From Rhodothermales bacterium (lineage in GTDB: Bacteria; Bacteroidota; Rhodothermia; Rhodothermales; VXPQ01): a stretch of DNA of 64,000 nucleotides. The stretch spans positions 310,001 to 374,000 of the forward strand of contig OX638293.1 in assembly GCA_951812335.1 (NCBI GenBank), given 5' to 3'. The position numbers were made by a program, and so were the translations under genes. Numbering within the stretch: position 1 is the stretch's first letter; the number at the start of each line of letters is the position of its first letter. The notes beneath the pieces were generated by a model. That model was not told the origin of the DNA. It ran no database searches and saw nothing but the letters and a program-made list of their open reading frames with translations. This document shows, one piece after another, positions 46,586-55,071 of the stretch.

Positions 46586-46848
46586 GAAGGATACTCTGAT
46601 TTAAGTCCACGAAGTTCAGAGGCTGCGAGGGGTGCGCCGGCAAGGAATGACGAAGCAGTGTGGCGGGCCCCACACAATGAGGAATGACACGGCCAGCGTG
46701 CCCCTCGCAGCCTCCCGAAGGGCGCTTCACGTTTGCGATGCCCCGAATCCGCAGTGTTTCCCTCTGATTTCAACGATGGAACCATGACATCCTATCTTCG
46801 TGAACGTGAAGCGCTGATCGAAGTGGACTTGATCAGAGTATCCTTAAC
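46586..46848 (-). repeat. Long copy of the dispersed repeat with two stem-loops (copy 1)
   Basis: About 262 bp flanked by terminal inverted repeats (AAGGATACTCTGAT on the left, ATCAGAGTATCCTT on the right, extended by AAGTCCAC on both sides). Inner stems: GAGGCTGCGAGGGG (46619-46632) pairs with 46701-46714, and GTGTGG (46658-46663) with CCACAC (46670-46675). A second stem pairs GCGCTTCACGTT (46722-46733) with AACGTGAAGCGC (46803-46814). It ends 10 bp upstream of the 46576 start. 46849-46980 holds no gene. Confidence 0.85.
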
Positions 46849-46980
46849 ATGAAAACGGCCTTTCGTACCGTCAACGATACCGCCCGGAATCGGTTCTCCC
46901 GGCGATACCGGGAAGCATTTCTATCATTGCCGGCGCGAGGCGCTTATCGGCGCCCCTTCCGCCTCGGGTAAAACACCGCC

Positions 46981-47961
46981 TTACAACCATCCCTGCGCGC
47001 GATACCATGCAATGGCGTCCGCAACCCCTTCCTTCAACGAGATGGCGGGGCTATAGCCGAGAAGGCGCTGCGCCTTCTCGATAGAGCACATCTTGCAGGC
47101 ATACCTGATTTCACGCGCCTTTTCCCGGTGGAAGGGCGGCAGCATCCCGCCCAGCCGGGAAACCTCTTCCACAATCGCCCCCAGCATACTGACAAGAGGG
47201 GATGGTACAGATACAGTAATAGCCCCTCGACCCAGCGCCGCCATCGTTGCCTCCTTGAGATCGCGCCACGAACAGAATGCCTCGCCGCCGAGAAAAAACG
47301 TTTCCCCCACGGCAGCCGGCGCCTCCGCCGCAGCCATCATGCCTTGCACCAGATCGGCGACGTGAACCAGACTCATTGTCGGCTCGCGGGTATTTCCGAC
47401 CACCGGACAAATACACCTGTTCACTACCCGAAAAAACGTAAACAGGTCGGCTTCTCTCGGCCCATATACGGTGGGAGGACGCACGATCGTTATGGGCAAG
47501 CGATCCTGCCAGACGGATAACGCCTCCTCCATACGGGCTTTGCTTGCACCGTAGCGGCTCAAGGGCTGCAGGGCGCTTTCCTCATTGGCTATGCGGTCAG
47601 AGCACCGCCCAATGACAGCGAGGGTGCTGGTAACCACTACGCGCCGCACTCCCGGATTCACGCGAGCCAGCACCTCCATCAGGCGGAGCGTCGCCTCTAC
47701 ATTCCCCTGCCGGAAGATATCGTCGTCGCGAGCGCGCGTGACGCCGGCATTATGATACACGTAATCCACACCACGCACCGCATCGGCGATGAGCGCCTCA
47801 TCGAACAAATCGCCGCGCACCTCCCGGATCGGAAGATTCTCCAGCCATTTGCGCCGGGTTCGGACGAGGCATCGCACTTCGCCTGCACCCCGATGCAGCA
47901 ATTCCTCGACGAGATGGCTCCCTATGAACCCCGTACCTCCGGTAACGAATGCTTTCTTCAT
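46981..47961 (-). CDS. NAD(P)-dependent sugar epimerase/dehydratase family protein (extended SDR)
   Basis: This 326-residue protein has the Rossmann motif TGGTGFIGSHL at residues 8-18, the typical HNAGV and TSTLAVIG segments, a YGASK active-site motif (Tyr and Lys), and PPTVYGPRE. It is an extended SDR acting on a nucleotide-sugar or similar substrate; the substrate is not determined. The ATG at 47961 immediately follows the outer end of a long dispersed repeat (minus-strand ...GAGTATCCT then ATG), so the whole leader is repeat sequence. Confidence 0.88.
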   Translation of the reverse strand: MKKAFVTGGTGFIGSHLVEELLHRGAGEVRCLVRTRRKWLENLPIREVRGDLFDEALIADAVRGVDYVYHNAGVTRARDDDIFRQGNVEATLRLMEVLARVNPGVRRVVVTSTLAVIGRCSDRIANEESALQPLSRYGASKARMEEALSVWQDRLPITIVRPPTVYGPREADLFTFFRVVNRCICPVVGNTREPTMSLVHVADLVQGMMAAAEAPAAVGETFFLGGEAFCSWRDLKEATMAALGRGAITVSVPSPLVSMLGAIVEEVSRLGGMLPPFHREKAREIRYACKMCSIEKAQRLLGYSPAISLKEGVADAIAWYRAQGWL

Positions 47962-48218
47962 AGGATACTCTGATTAAGTCCGCAAAGCTCAGAGGCTTGC
48001 GAGGGGCGGGCTGGCAAGGAATGACGAAGCAGTGTGGTAGGCCCCACATAATGAGGAATCACGCGGTCAGCGTGCTCCTCGCAGCCTCCCGAAGGGCACG
48101 TCACGTCCGCGACGCTCCGAATCCGCAATGCTTCCCCTGATTCCGACGATGAAATCATGATAACCTGTACTTGCGAACGTGACGCGCTGAGCGAAGCGGT
48201 TTTGATCAGAGTATCCTA
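47962..48218 (-). repeat. Long copy of the dispersed repeat with two stem-loops (copy 2)
   Basis: About 257 bp with the same order of parts as 46586-46848 and the same orientation. Terminal repeat AGGATACTCTGATT on the left, ATCAGAGTATCCT on the right. The second stem is GCACGTCACGT (48096-48106) with ACGTGACGCGC (48177-48187). Compared with the other copy, the pair T-A (46726/46810) is here G-C (48100/48183), so pairing is kept. The left end touches the start codon of the SDR gene. Confidence 0.85.
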
Positions 48219-48240
48219 ATAGCGAGCAGGACAAGTATCC

Positions 48241-49698
48241 TTATGTCTTCCGGCGCAGCTTGACCACGTTTTCGATGTGGGGCGTGTGCGGAAACAGATC
48301 GACGGGCTGCACTTGCTCGATGCGGTATGCATCCCGGAGCATGCCGAGATCGCGTGCCTGCGTCCTCGGATTGCAGCTCGCATAGACGAAGCGCTCAGGC
48401 CCCAACTCGCCTATGCGCTCGACCACCTTCGGATGCAGGCCGGCACGCGGCGGATCTGCAATAAGCACATCCGCTCTCCCGTATTGCTCCGCGAAACCGG
48501 CCCCGAAAACTTCCGGCATATTCCCCTGCACGAAGGTACAGTTTCCCACGCCGTTGGCTTCGGCATTGGCGCGTGCATTACGGACCGCCTCCTCTATAAG
48601 CTCGACTCCCGTCACGCAGCGTACAGCATTCGCCACAAAGATGGAAATGGTCCCCGCGCCGCAATACAAATCGTAGACCCTGTCGTCCGGTTGCAATTCG
48701 GCAAAAGCGCGCACCGTTTCGTACAACCGCTCCGCCTGGGCGGTATTCGTCTGGAAAAAGGAATTGGAAGCAATCTCGAAAGTATGAGACCCGATCCGGT
48801 CACGAATGACGCCGGCGCCGAATAGGGTCTCGACCCGTTCTCCAAAAGCTGTCTGCGCTTTCCCTGTGTGGATCGTATTGACGAACGTGGTCACTTCGGG
48901 AAAATCCTGTCGAAGAAAAGCCGCCATCGCGGCCATCCGCTCCGCATCGAATCCGTTCGTCACCAGATTGACCATGATCTCACCGGTGCGCTCGCCGGTC
49001 CGGATCACCAAATGCCGCAGAAAACCGGTATGCTTGCGTATGTTCCAGGGGGACCAATCCCTCTCCCGGACAAAATCGCGTATTCGATTCACCATCCCGT
49101 AGCTTGCCGTCGATGGCAGATGGCATTCGCGCAAGTCAAGCACTTTGTCAAAATGCCCGGGGACATGCAGGCCCAGTGCAAATTTCGTGTCGAAAGTACT
49201 TCCCGAATCGATTTCTTCCCGCGTCAGCCAGCGATTCGTGCTGAACGAGAACTCCATCTTGTTGCGATAGAAATAACGCTTTTCCGACCCGATGGTCGGG
49301 AGCACCGAAACCTCCGCAAACCGACCGACACGCATTAGGGCATCGCGTACGCTCTCGGTCTTGGCGTCGAGTTGCGCCTGGTACTCCACATGCTGCCAAC
49401 GGCATCCGCCGCATGTCCCGAAATAGCGGCACGGCGACGCAACGCGCAGCTTGCTCGGCTCCAGCACCTCCTCGATCGCCGCCTCGGCATACCCCTTTTT
49501 CTTTTTGTAAATGCGGGCGCGCACACGATCTCCCGGTACAGCCCAGGGAACGAAGATCACAAATCCGTCCACGCGGGCGAGAGACCTTCCTCCGTCGGCG
49601 AATTTCTCGATGGATAGTTCGATATGCGCTCCACGCTCTACGATGCCGTTACCTCCTGGCTTTTTTGGCGGCAGCGCCAAAGAAGGCATGTCCGGCAA
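48241..49698 (-). CDS. rlmD: 23S rRNA (uracil-C5)-methyltransferase, RlmD/TrmA family
   Basis: This 485-residue protein has an N-terminal TRAM-like region (HIELSIEKFADGGRSLARVDGF...GDRVRARIYKKKKGYAEA), the iron-sulphur cysteines in SPCRYFGTCGGCRWQ, the SAM-binding motif VYDLYCGAGTISIF, and the catalytic site ADPPRAGLHP with ASCNPRTQARDL. It methylates U in rRNA using SAM. Bacteroidota members are annotated as RlmD or as related RlmC/TrmA proteins, so the target U is inferred. The ATG at 49698 gives a longer unconserved start; M4 at 49689 is equally possible. Confidence 0.9.
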   Translation of the reverse strand: MPDMPSLALPPKKPGGNGIVERGAHIELSIEKFADGGRSLARVDGFVIFVPWAVPGDRVRARIYKKKKGYAEAAIEEVLEPSKLRVASPCRYFGTCGGCRWQHVEYQAQLDAKTESVRDALMRVGRFAEVSVLPTIGSEKRYFYRNKMEFSFSTNRWLTREEIDSGSTFDTKFALGLHVPGHFDKVLDLRECHLPSTASYGMVNRIRDFVRERDWSPWNIRKHTGFLRHLVIRTGERTGEIMVNLVTNGFDAERMAAMAAFLRQDFPEVTTFVNTIHTGKAQTAFGERVETLFGAGVIRDRIGSHTFEIASNSFFQTNTAQAERLYETVRAFAELQPDDRVYDLYCGAGTISIFVANAVRCVTGVELIEEAVRNARANAEANGVGNCTFVQGNMPEVFGAGFAEQYGRADVLIADPPRAGLHPKVVERIGELGPERFVYASCNPRTQARDLGMLRDAYRIEQVQPVDLFPHTPHIENVVKLRRKT

Positions 49699-49850
49699 TC
49701 AGGTACATTGTCGGACCCTGAACGAAAACGAAAGCCATGCTCCATGCGGGCAGCAACGCTTTCGAGCAGGGGCGGGACAGCAAACATGGGGACAATATGC
49801 ATTACGGAAAGGGATGCGCCAGATCGAAACCCGATCGAAAAAACGAAAAT

Positions 49851-52433
49851 TTAAAAAGCGTGTCCCAGACCGAAATGCCATCGGCTTTTTTCAAGGCCGT
49901 CGGGGAATGTTCCGACGCCGGGACGACGAGGATCGTAGACCTTCACCGCCAGATCGATCCGCCCGATCAGATACGTAAAATCCAGCCGAAGGCCTATCCC
50001 GGACCCGACGCCTATCTGGCGATAGAACGAATCGAAGCGGAAGCGCCCATCCAGTTTCCCGGATACCTCCTGGCCAAAACCGGGATTGCGAGGGCCGAAC
50101 CACACGTTGCCGGCATCCACAAAGAATGCGCCGATCCAGTCCATCCCGAGAAAGGAATGAAAAAGAATGCGCCGCATCTCCACGCCCGCCTCCAGTTTGA
50201 TATCCCCGCCAAGAATATTCGTGCCTTCCCCGGAGTCCTGCACCGACCGGAATCGGGCGCCGCCAGGACCCAGTTCATGCCAGTCCCAGCCCCGCACACT
50301 CGAACCGCCGCCGATATAGAACCGCTGACCGAACGGCACCAGCTCCGTATCGCCCAGTGGATGTGCAATGCCGCCAATAAACTTCAGGGCAACGACGGAA
50401 AAAGGGTTGACGGCATGATACAAGCGAAAATCGCTTGCGAAGCGCACATATCGCCGGTACAGGAGCCGATCGGACGCCCCCCCGGAAGAAAAGCGTGAAA
50501 GACCGGGAAGATATCCTTCCACTTTACCGGGAGAATAGGCAAAACGGTCCAGCAGGTAGGGCACATTGTTGCCCAGTTCCACCGATGCCTCGATGCTATG
50601 CCCCCGGTCGCGCCGGAGCGGATTCACATTGGTCGAACGCAACGTATACCGGATCGCCGTATTGATTTGCGGCACCGTGTAATCCTCAAGAATCTGCGCC
50701 TGTTGAACCGGATCTGAGACCGGACCGAGCAGGTCGTTCAGAATCTCGTTCCGGAAATTCCGCAACGTGTCGGGGTTGCTCAGACTCACGTCCAGCACGT
50801 CCAGCAAAGAGGTCAAGGTCGCATTATGACGCAACTCCAGGCGGTACCGGGCATTGCCGCGCGCACGGATGACGAGACCGAAATCGTCGCGTCTGGCAGT
50901 GAGCAGGCTGAGTGTCAGGCGGGTTCGGACATCGTACAGGGGGAGCGCAGCGTCGAGCCCGCGAAACGGACGCATGAGGTAAGGCATCGTGAGCGATGTC
51001 ACGACCTCCGCCTGCGCCGCGGTTAAATCGTCGAAGTCGGTCGATATGGACCCGGATGTTCGTACGCGAAACGCCTCGCCCCGGCCCAGCAGATTGGCGT
51101 TCTCGTACGTGAGGGCGACGCCTGTACCCAATTCCTTGTCCGAGTTGTTGAACGGATCCACGCGCTGAAACACGGACGGCTCGAAACCGATCCGATGCCG
51201 GTCGCGGGTACGAAGATCGACACGATGCGACAAGGTCGGAACGGCATCCCCGAAGTCGCCGGTCAATGGTTGCGGAACGATATCGGTAAACAGAAATACG
51301 CCAGTGCCTTCGAGACGCCGCCGGGTAGCAAGCACCTTCGACTGCGAGTACCAATCCCCTGGCGTAAACCGAAGCGTACGAACAAGTAGCCCCGGCGACA
51401 ATTTCTTCTCGTTTCGAAACCGGAAAGACGCCGTACCGCCGGCTACGGAATCCGAAGGAGCCTTGAGCGAAAGGGTGTCGGACCGCTCCGCCACTGTCGG
51501 TTCGGGCCCCGCTATCTCGAACGAGATGTCTCCGAAACGATAACGCGGACCCGTCCCGATCTTGAAGCACACATCGAAACTGTCCGACGCCGAGTGAAAA
51601 ACCATCGCGCGAATGGAATCGCGAGTAACGGCGGGATACCCTTCGTCTCGTATAAAAGTAAGTATCCGCCGCACTTCGTTATGCAGCATCGTTTCGGAGT
51701 ACCGCTGCCGGCGTGCACGAAGATACAGGGGACGATCCGGATCGATGCGTTCGACGCGCAGTACGGCATTCTGTACCAGCCGCCCATGTTGATCGAGCGT
51801 CAGGTGGTCGATCCCGTCGTACCGCACATTCCGGATATAGGTGGGAAGACCGGGCGTCACTTGAAAGACGACAGCGGCCTTGCCTGCCGCTATCGTATCT
51901 ATCCGGGCCGCCACGTCGGCTTCGAAGAACCCTTCCTGACGATACAAAAGGCGTAGACGATCCAGATCCGCATGGAGCACATCCAGGTCGAGTATGGCAG
52001 GAGGTTCGCCGCCGGCCATCAGCGAATTGCTCAACCGGTCCCCGAGTATTCCGGAGTTCCCAAGGCGGTAAAGCCACAGCCACCAGGTCACCCCCGGAAG
52101 TTTGGCAAACCTGCGATTCGGTTGCGTGCGCACCCTGCGAGCCAACGCCGCCTTGCCAAAAAATTCGTTGCCCTCAAAGACAACACGGCGTACGATGAGG
52201 GTATCGGTATACGCCTCTCCGAGCCTTGCGCCGGAAAAAGCGCCCCGCCCGGCGTCCCGGGCGTCTGCCGCACCGGCAATCGCCAGAACGACAATAAACC
52301 AGACGGCCTGAAGAAGAACGCGATGGGATCGCCCGCAAGGGGGCGGGTCATTCTTCCTCAAAGTAAAAGTCGTCGTCCGCCGTGGGGTAATCCGGCCAAA
52401 CTTCCTCAATGCTTTCGTACGGCTCGCCATCAT
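49851..52433 (-). CDS. Omp85 family outer membrane protein (BamA/TamA-like)
   Basis: This 860-residue protein has a hydrophobic signal segment (VLLQAVWFIVVLAIAGAADA), POTRA-type repeats (RRVVFEGNEFFGKAALARRVRT; DLDRLRLLYRQEGFFEADV; YIRNVRYDGI), and a beta-barrel with the L6-type motif GGSSVRGWDWHELGPG, ending in Phe. Omp85 proteins insert barrel proteins into the outer membrane or move polypeptides through it. The presence of only a few POTRA repeats leaves BamA versus TamA open. The start is uncertain: the frame overlaps the last 86 bp of the DUF2795 gene, and no ATG/GTG/TTG lies between that stop and the signal segment. Confidence 0.87.
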   Translation of the reverse strand: MMASRTKALRKFGRITPRRTTTFTLRKNDPPPCGRSHRVLLQAVWFIVVLAIAGAADARDAGRGAFSGARLGEAYTDTLIVRRVVFEGNEFFGKAALARRVRTQPNRRFAKLPGVTWWLWLYRLGNSGILGDRLSNSLMAGGEPPAILDLDVLHADLDRLRLLYRQEGFFEADVAARIDTIAAGKAAVVFQVTPGLPTYIRNVRYDGIDHLTLDQHGRLVQNAVLRVERIDPDRPLYLRARRQRYSETMLHNEVRRILTFIRDEGYPAVTRDSIRAMVFHSASDSFDVCFKIGTGPRYRFGDISFEIAGPEPTVAERSDTLSLKAPSDSVAGGTASFRFRNEKKLSPGLLVRTLRFTPGDWYSQSKVLATRRRLEGTGVFLFTDIVPQPLTGDFGDAVPTLSHRVDLRTRDRHRIGFEPSVFQRVDPFNNSDKELGTGVALTYENANLLGRGEAFRVRTSGSISTDFDDLTAAQAEVVTSLTMPYLMRPFRGLDAALPLYDVRTRLTLSLLTARRDDFGLVIRARGNARYRLELRHNATLTSLLDVLDVSLSNPDTLRNFRNEILNDLLGPVSDPVQQAQILEDYTVPQINTAIRYTLRSTNVNPLRRDRGHSIEASVELGNNVPYLLDRFAYSPGKVEGYLPGLSRFSSGGASDRLLYRRYVRFASDFRLYHAVNPFSVVALKFIGGIAHPLGDTELVPFGQRFYIGGGSSVRGWDWHELGPGGARFRSVQDSGEGTNILGGDIKLEAGVEMRRILFHSFLGMDWIGAFFVDAGNVWFGPRNPGFGQEVSGKLDGRFRFDSFYRQIGVGSGIGLRLDFTYLIGRIDLAVKVYDPRRPGVGTFPDGLEKSRWHFGLGHAF

Positions 52434-52566
52434 CCTCCATCTCTTCGAGATTTTCTATAACCTCACGCGGAGCTCCCGTACGCTCTGCATAGTCGATGAG
52501 TTCGCCTTTGGTTGCAGGCCAGGGCGCATCTTCAAGGTAAGATGCCAATTCGAGACTCCAGTACAT
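52348..52566 (-). CDS. DUF2795 family small protein
   Basis: This small acidic protein (72 residues from ATG 52566) reads WSLELASYLEDAPWPATKGELIDYAERTGAPREVIENLEEMEDDGEPYESIEEVWPDYP, matching DUF2795: a helix that ends in a conserved P-A-T-K-x-E-L-I pattern and the YES...V element. Function is unknown in the family. A longer start at 52596 would add 10 residues. It overlaps the start of the Omp85 gene and lies 77-105 bp downstream of a likely promoter. Confidence 0.82.
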   Translation of the reverse strand: MYWSLELASYLEDAPWPATKGELIDYAERTGAPREVIENLEEMEDDGEPYESIEEVWPDYPTADDDFYFEEE

Positions 52567-52642
52567 CGGGTGCGAATTTGTTGAAGGGGCCGACAAGGCA
52601 ATCGGTGCGGATTACGCGACCGAACTTGCACATTGAGCAGGC

Positions 52643-52671
52643 ACTATAATTTCCCGAAAGGATAAAAGCAA
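52643..52671 (-). promoter_or_regulatory. Sigma70-like promoter for the DUF2795-Omp85 pair
   Basis: On the minus strand TTGCTT (52666-52671) is followed after 17 bases by TATAGT (52643-52648), close to the -35/-10 consensus with ideal spacing. It lies about 77 bp upstream of the ATG at 52566. Bacteroidota sigma factors favour other motifs, so activity is not certain. In the same 52597-52775 spacer GGCGTTA and TAACGCC form a loose inverted repeat. Confidence 0.4.
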
Positions 52672-52775
52672 GTAATGAATGGCGTTACTCTGAATATATA
52701 CACAAAATATAACGCCTGTTACCGCCAATCAGCCGAAAAATGGCTCCGTAACATGCTGTGCGGCGGGCTCCGCAC

Positions 52776-53753
52776 TCAATAATCGAGCGATCTGGTCGCT
52801 CGCTCCGAGTCCTCCTTCAATTTCGCGTACTGCACCGGCGTCATGGATAGGGACATAAAGGAAACCGGGTTTATTGCCCTTCCACCTGCGTCCCGCACCT
52901 CGAAATGTACATGGGGACCCACTGAACGCCCTGTGTTGCCACTGAGGCCAATTCGTTCGCCACGCTCGATTGCACGTCCGCGTCGTACGGTATCGTCGAT
53001 CACGGAAAGGTGCGCATACAACGTCTCGGTTTCCGATGCAGGATGCGAAATAATCACATGGTGGCCATAACTGGCATTGTATCCTCTCTTGAGGATCCGA
53101 CCGCCAGCGGAAGCAACCACCGGGGAACCCTGTCTTACGGAAATATCGATCCCGTAATGCATTCTACGGACTCCGAGCAGCGGATCGTTTCTCATGCCGA
53201 ACCCGGACACGACCAGGCCGGAAGCTGGAAGAATCGCTGGCATCTGGTCGTTCCGGTCCATTTGCTCGTTCGCAAGCGTCAGCAAATCCCGCAAACTGGC
53301 GCCCTGGAGATTGATACGGCTTTCGATTCGATCAAGCCTTTGCGCCGTCTCCTTGAGCAGCGTACCCGTTGGCGACCCCAACCGGTCAAATTCCTCGTAC
53401 GGATCGGAACCACCCACGCCCAGGCGCCGGATGTCTTCGGAAATCGGCTCCACGCCAAGAAGCGTGCGATGTAACCGACGGTCCGACTCCTCGAGCTTTT
53501 CCAATTCGCGAGCGTACAGATCCAGACGATCGCCGAATTTCATAATCCCTTCCTCAAGCGCCGTCTTCTCGGTCTTCAGGGCTACTTCCTGAGGCGTCTC
53601 GTGGACTGTGTCAATGATCCACGACAACGGAACGGCGCTCAGCAGCGCCAGCGCTGCCACCCACAATACCTGCCGGCCACTGTACAGCCCGCCCGATTTA
53701 TCCTCCACATACCGGCAAGATTTGGGGTCGTAATAGTAGCGCTTTTTCGACAT
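52776..53753 (-). CDS. M23 family zinc endopeptidase, membrane-anchored
   Basis: This 325-residue protein has an N-terminal cytosolic stretch (YYYDPKSCRYVEDK), a single membrane anchor (WVAALALLSAVPLSWIID, about 31-48), a coiled-coil region and the LytM/M23 domain from about 185. Zinc/catalytic motifs are HYGIDI, YAHLS and GPHVHFEVR. It hydrolyses peptidoglycan cross-links or activates amidases in the periplasm. Codon use resembles its neighbours. The gene stands alone between DUF2795 (opposite flank) and hprK. Confidence 0.9.
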   Translation of the reverse strand: MSKKRYYYDPKSCRYVEDKSGGLYSGRQVLWVAALALLSAVPLSWIIDTVHETPQEVALKTEKTALEEGIMKFGDRLDLYARELEKLEESDRRLHRTLLGVEPISEDIRRLGVGGSDPYEEFDRLGSPTGTLLKETAQRLDRIESRINLQGASLRDLLTLANEQMDRNDQMPAILPASGLVVSGFGMRNDPLLGVRRMHYGIDISVRQGSPVVASAGGRILKRGYNASYGHHVIISHPASETETLYAHLSVIDDTVRRGRAIERGERIGLSGNTGRSVGPHVHFEVRDAGGRAINPVSFMSLSMTPVQYAKLKEDSERATRSLDY

Positions 53754-53925
53754 ATAAAGGCGTGATTGCGTGAACGTGCACCCTGATTTACGGCGACATT
53801 ATTCTCGCCCTTAAAGTATTGGGCCCCGGAATAACGTAATGTCCCCGCACGGATGATGAACCCTGAAACGGAGGCAAAAAATTCAAGCCATGTCGGCGAA
53901 AGATAGGAATGTTCCGTCTGATTGT

Positions 53926-53975
53926 CAAGGATACTCCGATTAAGTCCACAAAGCTCAGAGGCTTAGAAGGGTGCG
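53926..53975 (-). repeat. Solo end of the dispersed repeat after hprK
   Basis: AAGGATACTCCGATTAAGTC, then CACAAAGCTCAGAGGCTT and AGAAGGGTGCG, matches the first 50 bases of the long copies in the same orientation. It ends 7 bp before the hprK stop. CTCAGAGG-type pairing with the first arm is weaker here (CTCCGA/TCAGAG). Confidence 0.7.
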
Positions 53976-53981
53976 AATCGG

Positions 53982-55043
53982 CTACTCGTAATCATGCTGG
54001 AAGTACTCGATCATGCGGGCAGGCTGGTCGGATCCCTTGGCGCGAATACGTTCGGCAAGACGCTTTGCAAACACCTTGGCAGGATCGTAGCCGGCGTTGC
54101 GAAGCAGATGATTCATGGCGATTACTTCGCAGATCACCGTAATGTTTTTGCCGGGCGTGATCGGGATCTTCACCATGGGCAACTCGACATCCAGCACGCT
54201 AAAAGTGTCACTCACCATGCCCAGACGCGTGTATTCCTCTTCGGTATCCCATAATTCCATATGCACCACAATCTCGACTCGCTTACGAAAACGAGTGGCC
54301 CGTATGCCGAACATGGCGCGAATATCTACCAGGCCAAGCCCCCGCACCTCCATAAAATGCTGGGCGAGATCCGTGCCGGCGCCCATCAGCACTTGCTCTT
54401 CCTTGCGCGTGACGATAACCACGTCATCGGCCACCAGCCGGTGCCCTCGCTCGACCAGATCCAGCGCCACCTCGCTCTTGCCGATACCGGATTTGCCGAT
54501 CAGGAGCAGGCCTATGCCGTATACGGCCACCAGGGATCCGTGAATCGTTTGCTGCAACGCAAACTGGTCATTCAGAAAATCCCGCAAAGCCGCCATGAAG
54601 TCGATGGATTGCAAGGGTGTCCGGAAAACGGGTACGCCCTGCCGCGTCGCCATACCCACCATCTCGTCGTCGAGCACGTTGTTTACGGTGAGCACAATGC
54701 AGGGCACGGGAAAGGAAACCAGTGTTTCGAATGCCTTGTGCCGGACAGCAACCGGCTGATGCCGGAGAAACTGGTTTTCCGTGTTGCCCAGCATCTGCAC
54801 ACGCTGATGGGTGAAAAGATCGGTATACCCGGCCAGCACTAACCCCGGACGGTGCAAATCGACCTCGGTCACCAATCGGTCCTCGCCGGAAACATCGTTC
54901 ACGGATTCGATATCGATCCCCACCGCCGTCCGCAACTGTTCCACCATGAAAGCCACGGTGATGGATTCTTTCTTGAAGGCTTTCGCCGTATCGGGCATGG
55001 CGTCGGGCCTGGTTCGATAAACGGATTCGTAAGGAGGCGGCAT
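53982..55043 (-). CDS. hprK: HPr kinase/phosphorylase
   Basis: This protein of about 353 residues has the HprK N-terminal domain (DRLVTEVDLHRPGLVLAGYTDLFTHQRVQMLGNTE) and the P-loop GKSGIGKSE in a region LLIGKSGIGKSEVALDLVERGHRLVADDVV. The HprK signature EVRGLGLVDIRAMFG follows. It phosphorylates and dephosphorylates a Ser of HPr in Firmicutes; in organisms without a PTS the partner is unknown. No HPr or EI gene is in the window. Two starts (55043 and M16) are possible. It follows moxR by 28 bp. Confidence 0.93.
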   Translation of the reverse strand: MPPPYESVYRTRPDAMPDTAKAFKKESITVAFMVEQLRTAVGIDIESVNDVSGEDRLVTEVDLHRPGLVLAGYTDLFTHQRVQMLGNTENQFLRHQPVAVRHKAFETLVSFPVPCIVLTVNNVLDDEMVGMATRQGVPVFRTPLQSIDFMAALRDFLNDQFALQQTIHGSLVAVYGIGLLLIGKSGIGKSEVALDLVERGHRLVADDVVIVTRKEEQVLMGAGTDLAQHFMEVRGLGLVDIRAMFGIRATRFRKRVEIVVHMELWDTEEEYTRLGMVSDTFSVLDVELPMVKIPITPGKNITVICEVIAMNHLLRNAGYDPAKVFAKRLAERIRAKGSDQPARMIEYFQHDYE

Positions 55044-55071
55044 GTATTTAACCGCTTGGTATGCAAGGCGG

